Assembly (NCBI GenBank): GCA_034440615.1
Contig: JAOTOM010004784.1
Span: 248,001 to 312,000, forward strand
Length of the DNA: 64,000 bases
Direction of reading: 5' to 3'
Source: Ashinkailepas kermadecensis
Taxonomy: Eukaryota > Arthropoda > Thecostraca > Neolepadidae
Below the pieces are notes generated by a model, which did not search any database, had not been told where the DNA came from, and saw only the letters and a list, made by a program, of their open reading frames with translations. Positions 57,070-64,000 of the stretch are shown here, piece after piece. The stretch's first letter is position 1; every line of letters begins with the position of its first letter. The position numbers and the translations under genes are program-made.

Positions 57070-57229
57070 CTACACACACATTATTTATATATATTTATAT
57101 ATATATATTTATATATATATATGTGTATATATATATATATATGCATATATATATGTATATATATATATATATATGGACATATATATATATCTGTATATAT
57201 ATATATATATCTATATATATATATATGTC

Positions 57230-57282
<53 letters not shown>

Positions 57283-57321
57283 ACATATATATATATAGAT
57301 ATACATAGATGTATATTTATG

Positions 57322-57352
<31 letters not shown>

Positions 57353-57362
57353 CATATATAGC
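57070..57362. repeat. AT-dinucleotide microsatellite
   Basis: About 290 bp of (TA)n with regular TATATG/TATATC interruptions, able to form cruciforms. Open frames of Tyr/Ile repeats on both strands are artefacts. Confidence 0.97.
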
Positions 57363-57489
57363 ACGGTGTCTGAAAGAGACCCACTTAAATTTGGGACAAA
57401 CTATGACCCAAAGAGGGCTGCAATTTACGCTCTTGCAAAAAAAAACTCGGTCAGTAGCAAGTGTATAAAAACAGTCGGCACTGGGTTCA

Positions 57490-58040
57490 TGTTCAATACA
57501 CAGCGGCGGCGTAGTCACGGGGCGAAGGGGACAGCCGCCCCCTACCACCTGGAGGGTCCGAGGGGCCCTCCGGACGACCACCTTGAGAGACCGCAAGGGC
57601 CTCCTGCACCATTGAGGAAGCCCCGGATCGTTGGAAGGGTTGACGGAGAGGGAACCGAGCCAATATGAAGAGCACCTGAGCTGACGGCGGGGCTCAAGCC
57701 GACGAAAGGGCCCAAACTTCCTAAAAATGGGCCTTCGACCTGCCGGAAAAGGCCGGGGTCGTCAAACAGACCCTGAGACGACGGAGGAGGCCTAGTTTCC
57801 GATGAGGACTTCGAGCCGTCAGAAAAGACCCTCAGGCCGACGGATGGAGCCCAAGCCGTACAAAAGTCCCTGGCCTAATAGAGACCCCATCTGTTGAAAG
57901 AGGGCCTCCTGTCCGACCAAGGAGGCCCTGGATCGCTAAGGAGGGCCCCTGCGCATTTGAGCGAGGAGGCGGTTTGCAAGCCGCCCTTCCACGAGCGACA
58001 AATTTCATGGACACCAAACGGGAGTTATGAATAGCCTCTT
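57490..58040. repeat. Degenerate G/C-rich short repeats, satellite-like
   Basis: Recurrent GGAGGCCC, GGGCCC and GACGGAGG motifs resemble a strongly decayed form of the satellite at 1-1188. No coding signal. Confidence 0.4.
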
Positions 58041-58245
58041 CCCCCTTCTCTCCGGAGGAGACGGAAGAATGGGTGACAGAAGACGGAAAATGACGGGACT
58101 CTTTTGGTTGTACCCCTGGGAATGCGTGCCGGAAAGACGACATTTTACAGGGAAGCTGGAGAACTTGGGTATTCTGGGCCGCAAAACCCCTTTGGCCTTA
58201 GTGATCACAGAGCGCGGAAAGCATCTCGAGGGTATGGCGCTTCAT

Positions 58246-58364
58246 CGCCCGGAGTTTTATCCCCAACCACAAATGGGCGCCGCTAACCGCGACCCGACGG
58301 GGTCGATGGGTAAGCTCGCGGGTAGCGCGGCGCCCATTTGTAGTTGGGGATGAAACGCCGGGCG
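58246..58364. repeat. 119-bp foldback hairpin
   Basis: Arms of about 38 bp (CGCCCGGAGTTTTATCCCC... and its complement ending CCGGGCG) with three or four mismatches, extending as weaker pairing (GCCGCTAACCGCG / CGCGGGTAGCGCGGC). MITE-like; no target duplication found. Confidence 0.8.
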
Positions 58365-59465
58365 TCCACTTTTAGGTAACATTGCCAAAACGGCCAAGTT
58401 GTTTTTTCTCCTACCCGAGGTCAGTTAATTCAGCAAGCCTGAGCATCATCATGGTATCACAGGCTGGGAATATGAAGTTTGACGTTCGGTAAGCCCCAAG
58501 GATAGGACAGGAGGGGAGAGGAGCGATTTAGTGGATCCCCATATGACCCCGGGCATGATAGGTTAGAAAGATGATTAAGAAACTACACCGACCAATTTGT
58601 GACCCAGGACCACCTGTGGAGGTGGCTGCCGATCGTAGGCTTCAGCGTGCAAGCCCCGGCAGGGCGTCGGCTGATTTAAGGCTAAGTAGGTCGGCCTTTA
58701 ATACCCAAGCCCAAACATAAAACCCAAGCAGAAACTAACCGGAATGTTGCAGCCCAGTGTTACCGAGCCTTGAAGACAGTAACGGAAATACAAACCTAAC
58801 ATGCATAACCAACAGTGTCGCGCCAGCCCGTCACAGTTGTGGATCAAAGTAGGTGTAATTAGCATTTAACGTTGGGCTAGTAAGTCCTAAGCAGCGATCT
58901 GGGAAAGAAAGACTCGTTGAATGAGCACGTACCATTGGAATGGAAAAATATCTGGCCAACATGCCTTAGTAGAGTGAAGTGAATGTTCGGGGTGGAAGAT
59001 GAAAATGAATGGATTACGTGGGAGTGTGCAGGTTAAGTAGCTGCATTGCCGAACATTAGTGCCTGCTGGTGTTCCTCTTCATGGGGGGGGGGGGGGGGTC
59101 GGCGTCGTGTTCCGGTGGATCCGGTGGATGGTAGGGTTGGTTGTATCCGGGGGATGGAAAGGGTGGCGTGTGGTGAGTCAGACAGGACTGGTTGTCGGGC
59201 TCTGGTGGTACGGGTTCTGGGGGGGGATGGACCGTGTGGCGACGGAAGCGGGTCTTTGCGCCTGGGAGGCGAGGCACGCTCCATCGGGATTGTTTTGGTT
59301 GCAGTGGTGCGCTCTGTATGGATGAACAGGGTCGGTATGGTGGGCTTTGTCTGAATGAACTTGGTGGGCATGATAGGCTCGGTCTGGGTGGTGGGATCGG
59401 ACGATGTTCCGGGTTTGGGTGGTAGCGGAGGAAATTCCATAAACAAAATTTGGACATACTTTTCT
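58365..59465. other. Unrecognised non-coding stretch
   Basis: Contains a G run (59084-59098) and a G-rich strand 59080-59440 whose complement gives Pro/Thr-rich open frames. No domain, no splice structure and no family match support a gene. Confidence 0.4.
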
Positions 59466-59523
59466 GTGAGAACCGTAACTTCTCCGCTACAACAGCCGCC
59501 ATTCTATCTTCGCCGCTACAGTT

Positions 59524-62500
59524 ACGTCCGTCAAACTAGCGACAGGTTCACATTGATTTTGAGATTGATATTGGCCGGAAGGGCGGACTCTTCCGATTTC
59601 CTTCAAAATTCGCAGAGAGGTAGAACTCGACGTACTGATCATCATGAGCATAATAGCTAAGAGGGGCGTTCATAAACAGCTGAGATATTCAAGGTCAAAG
59701 GTCAGAGTCCATGAGGTCGGACTCTTCAGATTCACTTCAACATTGGTCCACAGATAGTGCTCGATGCACTGATCATTATGAGCTAAAAGCTAAGAATGGC
59801 GTTCATAAACAGCTGAGCTATTCAAGGTCAAAAGTCAGACTCCATGAGGTCGGACTCTTCAGATTTCCTTCAAAATTTGTCCACCGGTAGAACTCGACGC
59901 ACTGATCATAATGAGCATAAAAGCTAAGAGGGGCGTTCATAAACAGCTGAGCTATTCAAGGTCAAATGTCAGACTCCATGAGGTCGGACTCTTCATATTC
60001 CATTCAAAATTGGTCCACGGATAGTGCTCGATGCACTGATGATCATGAGAATAAAAGCTAAGAGGGGCGTTCATAAACAGCTGGATTATTCTGGGCAAAA
60101 CTTCTTCCCGTGCGAATATGCAGCAATTATAATATGCACGAAACGAATATCAATCTGTGCGTCAAACTATATTAATATTCTATTCTTACCGGTGGAACAT
60201 CGTGAGAACGAGCATACTGGTAGAGTTCGGCACCCTGATTACCAGGAACCCAACCAAGAAGCCGTATTACAAAACACTGCGGAGATATTCGGGGTCAAAG
60301 GTCAAAGGTCATCGAGATCGGACTCCTCTGATTTTCTTCAAAATGGATACACGGATAGTACTCGACGCACTCATCATCGCGAACATAAAAGCTAAGAGGG
60401 GCGTTCGTAAACAGGTGAGATATTCAAGGTCAAAGGTCGTGGTCATTTTAGTCGGACTCTTCAGATTTCATTAAATATTGGGTCCCAGATAGTACTCCAT
60501 GCACTGATCATCATGAGCTAAAAGCTAAGAGGGGCGTTCATAAACAGCTGAGCTATTCAAGGTCAAAGGACAGACTCCATGAGGTCGGACTCTTCAGATT
60601 CCATTCAAAATTGGTCCACAGATAGTGCTCGATGTACTGATCATCATGAGCATAAAAGTTAAGAGGGGCGTTCATAAACAGTTGGATGATTCGGGTCAAA
60701 ACTTCTTCCCGCGCGATTATGCAGTACTTATAATACGCACGAAACGAATATCAATCTGTACGTCAAGCTAGATTGATATTCGATTCTTACCGGCGGAACA
60801 TCGTGAAAACGAGCATACTGATAGAGCTCGGCACCCTGATTATCAGTAACTCAACCAAGAAGACGTATTACAAAACGCTACGGAGATATTCGGGGTCAAA
60901 GGTCAAAGGTCATCGAGATCGGACTCATCTGATTTTCTTCAAAATACGTACACGGGTAGTATTCGATGCACTGATCATCAAGAGCATAAAAGCTAAGAGG
61001 GGTGTTCATAAACAGCTGATATATGCAAGGTGAAAAGTCAGAGTCCTCGAGGTCGGACTCTTCACAGTCTCTTCAAAACTGGTCCACAGATAGTACTCGA
61101 TGCACTGATCATCATGTGCATAACAGCTAAGAGGGGTGTTCATAGACAGCTGAGATATTCAAGGTCAAAGGTCAGACACCATGAGGTCGGTCTCTTCCGA
61201 TTACATTCAAAATTGGGCCACAGATAGTGCTCGATGCACTGATCATCATGATAATTAAAGCTAAGAGGGGCGTTCATAAACAGCTGAGCTATTCAAGGCC
61301 AAATGTCAGACTCCATGAGGTCGGACTCTTCAGATTTCATTCAGAATTGGTCCACAGATAGTGCTCGATGCACTGATGATCATGAGAATAAAAGCTAAGA
61401 GGGGCGTTCATAAATAGCTGGATTTTCCGGGTCAAAACTTCTTCCCGTGCGAATATGCAGCATTATAATATGCACGAAACGAATATCAATCTGTGCGTCA
61501 AACTATATTAATATTCTATTCTTACCGGTGGAACATCGTGAGAACGAGCATACTGGTAGAGTTCGGCACCCTGATTACCAGGAACCCAACCAAGAAGCCG
61601 TATTACAAAACACTGCGGAGATATTCGGGGTCAAAGGTCAAAGGTCATCGAGATCGGACTCCTCTGATTTTCTTCAAAATGGATACACGGATAGTACTCG
61701 ACGCACTCATCATCGCGAACATAAAAGCTAAGAGGGGCGTTCGTAAACAGGTGAGATATTCAAGGTCAAAGGTCGTGGTCATTTTAGTCGGACTCTTCAG
61801 ATTTCATTAAATATTGGGTCCCAGATAGTACTCCATGCACTGATCATCATGAGCTAAAAGCTAAGAGGGGCGTTCATAAACAGCTGAGCTATTCAAGGTC
61901 AAAGGACAGACTCCATGAGGTCGGACTCTTCAGATTCCATTCAAAATTGGTCCACAGATAGTGCTCGATGTACTGATCATCATGAGCATAAAAGTTAAGA
62001 GGGTCAAAACTTCTTCCCGCGCGATTATGCAGTACTTATAATACGCACGAAACGAATATCAATCTGTACGTCAAGCTAGATTGATATTCGATTCTTACCG
62101 GCGGAACATCGTGAAAACGAGCATACTGATAGAGCTCGGCACCCTGATTATCAGTAACTCAACCAAGAAGACGTATTACAAAACGCTACGGAGATATTCG
62201 GGGTCAAAGGTCAAAGGTCATCGAGATCGGACTCATCTGATTTTCTTCAAAATACGTACACGGGTAGTATTCGATGCACTGATCATCAAGAGCATAAAAT
62301 CTAAGAGGGGTGTTCATAAACAGCTGATATATGCAAGGTGAAAAGTCAGAGTCCTCGAGGTCGGACTCTTCACAGTCTCTTCAAAACTGGTCCACAGATA
62401 GTACTCGATGCACTGATCATCATGTGCATAACAGCTAAGAGGGGTGTTCATAGACAGCTGAGATATTCAAGGTCAAAGGTCAGACACCATGAGGTCGGTC

Positions 62501-63830
62501 TCTTCCGATTACATTCAAAATTGGGCCACAGATAGTGCTCGATGCACTGATCATCATGATAATTAAAGCTAAGAGGGGCGTTCATAAACAGCTGAGCTAT
62601 TCAAGGCCAAATGTCAGACTCCATGATGTCGGACTCTTCAGATTTCATTCAGAATTGGTCCACAGATAGTGCTCGATGCACTGATGATCATGAGAATAAA
62701 AGCTAAGAGGGGCGTTCATAAATAGCTGGATTTTCCGGGTCAAAACTTCTTCCCGTGCGAATATGCAGCATTATAATATGCACGAAACGAATCTGTATTC
62801 GTGATGTCAAACTAGTACGTATGTATGTATGTATGCATGTAATACGTCTTCTTGGTTGAGTTCCTGATAATCAGGGTGCCGAGCTCTATCAGTATGCTCG
62901 TTTTCACGATGTTCCGCCGGTAAGAATCGAATATCAATCTAGCTTGACGTACAGATTGATTGATATTCGTTTCGTGCGTATTATAGGTGCTGCATATTCG
63001 CACGGGAAGACGTTTTGACCCGAATAATCCAGCTGTTTATGAACGACCCTCTTAGATTTTATGCTCATGCTGATATCGAATATCTTAGCAATTTTGAATG
63101 GAATTTGAAGAGTTCCACCTCTTAGGGGTTTTCTTTTTTTTTCTTTAATTTTTTTTTTTTATGAAACTTAGTTTTCATCATGTCGTGATCGAGTACTATC
63201 TGTGGACCAATTTTGAAGTAAATCTGAAGATTCCGACCTCATGGACTCTGACCTTTGACCTTGAATATCTCAGCTGTTTATGAACCCCCCTCTTAGCTTG
63301 TATGCTTACGATGATCAGTGCATCGCGCACTATCTGTGGACCAATTTTGAATGGAATCTGAAGAGTCCGACCTCATGGAGTCTGACATTTGACCTTGAAT
63401 AGCTCAGCTGTTTATGAATGCCCCTCTTAGCTTTTAACTCATGATGATCAGTGCATCGAGTACTATCTGGGGACCAATTTTGAAGGAATTCTGATGAGTC
63501 CGACCACAATGACCACGACCTTAGACCTTGAATATCTCAGCTGTTTATGAACGCCCCTCTTAGCTTTTATACTCACGATGATCAGTGCATCGAGCAATAT
63601 CTGTGGACCAATTTTGAAGTGAATCTGAAAAGTCCGACCTCATGGACTCTGACCTTTGACCTTGAATATCTCAGCTGTTTATGAACGCCCCTCTTAGCTT
63701 TTATACTCATGATGATCAGTACGTAGAGTTCTACCCGTCTGCGAATTTTGAAGGAAATCGGAAGAGTCCGCCCTTCCGGCCAATATCAATCGCAATATCA
63801 ATGTGAATCTGTCGCTAGTTTGACGGACGT
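59524..63830. mobile_element. Foldback-like element built of tandem ~135-bp repeats
   Basis: The outer ends are inverted copies (ACGTCCGTCAAACTAGCGAC at 59524 and its complement ending at 63830). Weaker similarity extends outward to about 59484 and 63857. The left arm (to about 62810) holds roughly 24 tandem units of about 135 bp with AAGAGGGGCGTTCATAAACA; the right arm (about 62840-63830) has the same units inverted. A 1.3-kb higher-order block is duplicated (about 60020-61330 and 61360-62700). The junction has a (TATG)n run at 62818-62838. Predicted frames are repeat by-products. The architecture matches Foldback/Galileo-type elements in form; no transposase seen. Confidence 0.85.
60020..62700. 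repeat. Duplicated 1.3-kb higher-order block within the foldback element
   Basis: Corresponding positions are offset by 1336 bp before and 1308 bp after a 28-bp deletion near 62003. The two copies are nearly identical, so the duplication is recent relative to the divergence of single 135-bp units. Confidence 0.9.
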
Positions 63831-64000
63831 GCTGCAGCTTCGGTGCGGCGTTGTAGCTGCGGTAGCTGCAAATTTGCTACCGCCTTCTCTTAAATAGGAG
63901 GGAGGGGCACAGAGAGAACCTCTGGCACTGGACACAGAGGTAATCTCAAGGTGATTTGGTAGGCATGTGTAGTCTTCGAGAAGTGCATCCCACTGCTTAC

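Noticed and set aside
60024..62535. Repeated plus-strand frames (LIFYSYRWNIVRTSILVEFG type)
   Set aside because: They recur with the 1.3-kb block and 135-bp units of the foldback element and match no protein family.
59524..63830. CRISPR-like array
   Set aside because: The regular repeats are about 135 bp with no unique spacers, in a eukaryotic genome and in inverted arrangement; a CRISPR array does not fit.

Overview
The window is nuclear DNA of a eukaryote with spliced genes and very many transposable elements. Interspersed TTAGG-like runs, the type of the telomere motif of most arthropods, and the mix of RNase H-bearing LINEs, a Penelope-like element and hAT elements point to an arthropod, possibly a crustacean. 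That assignment is inference.

Two host genes are well supported. A kinesin-8 (KIF18-type) motor gene runs on the minus strand from the ATG at 37544 to a proposed stop at 15217. I could build thirteen coding exons whose splice phases all agree, giving about 1438 residues: motor, neck, coiled coil and a very long Ser/Thr/Pro tail partly made of a coding minisatellite. NMD3, the adaptor that exports the 60S ribosomal subunit, lies on the plus strand at 51236-54606 as two coding exons (511 residues). The genes are not functionally linked; they lie in an ocean of repeats.

Layout: 1-8160, a degenerate 21-bp satellite split by a full-length 6.37-kb LINE (1202-7569) with a 13-bp target duplication. 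8200-12670, degenerate repeats, a tRNA-derived SINE and a broken second LINE. 12670-15216, unrecognised. 15217-37544, the kinesin gene, whose introns carry an autonomous-size hAT (26041-29430), hAT MITEs, a transposon with long inverted repeats (32559-35921) and minisatellites that contain copies of the gene's own splice sites. 38000-50700, AT-rich DNA with TTAGG-like runs, palindromic elements, a 3.6-kb hAT (42330-45937) and a long CT-rich microsatellite. 51236-54606, NMD3. 55049-56569, a Penelope-like element with inverted arms. 57070-57360, an AT microsatellite. 59524-63830, a Foldback-like inverted element built of tandem repeats.

The most unusual system is a family of ten very short insertions (43-62 bp), most with clear 8-15 bp target duplications. 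They are essentially only a 3' tail: a small two-step hairpin followed by (AAYC)n. The same hairpin and tail end the full-length LINE and the tRNA-SINEs, and both stems show compensatory changes between copies. This looks like a LINE reverse-transcriptase recognition structure mobilised almost alone.
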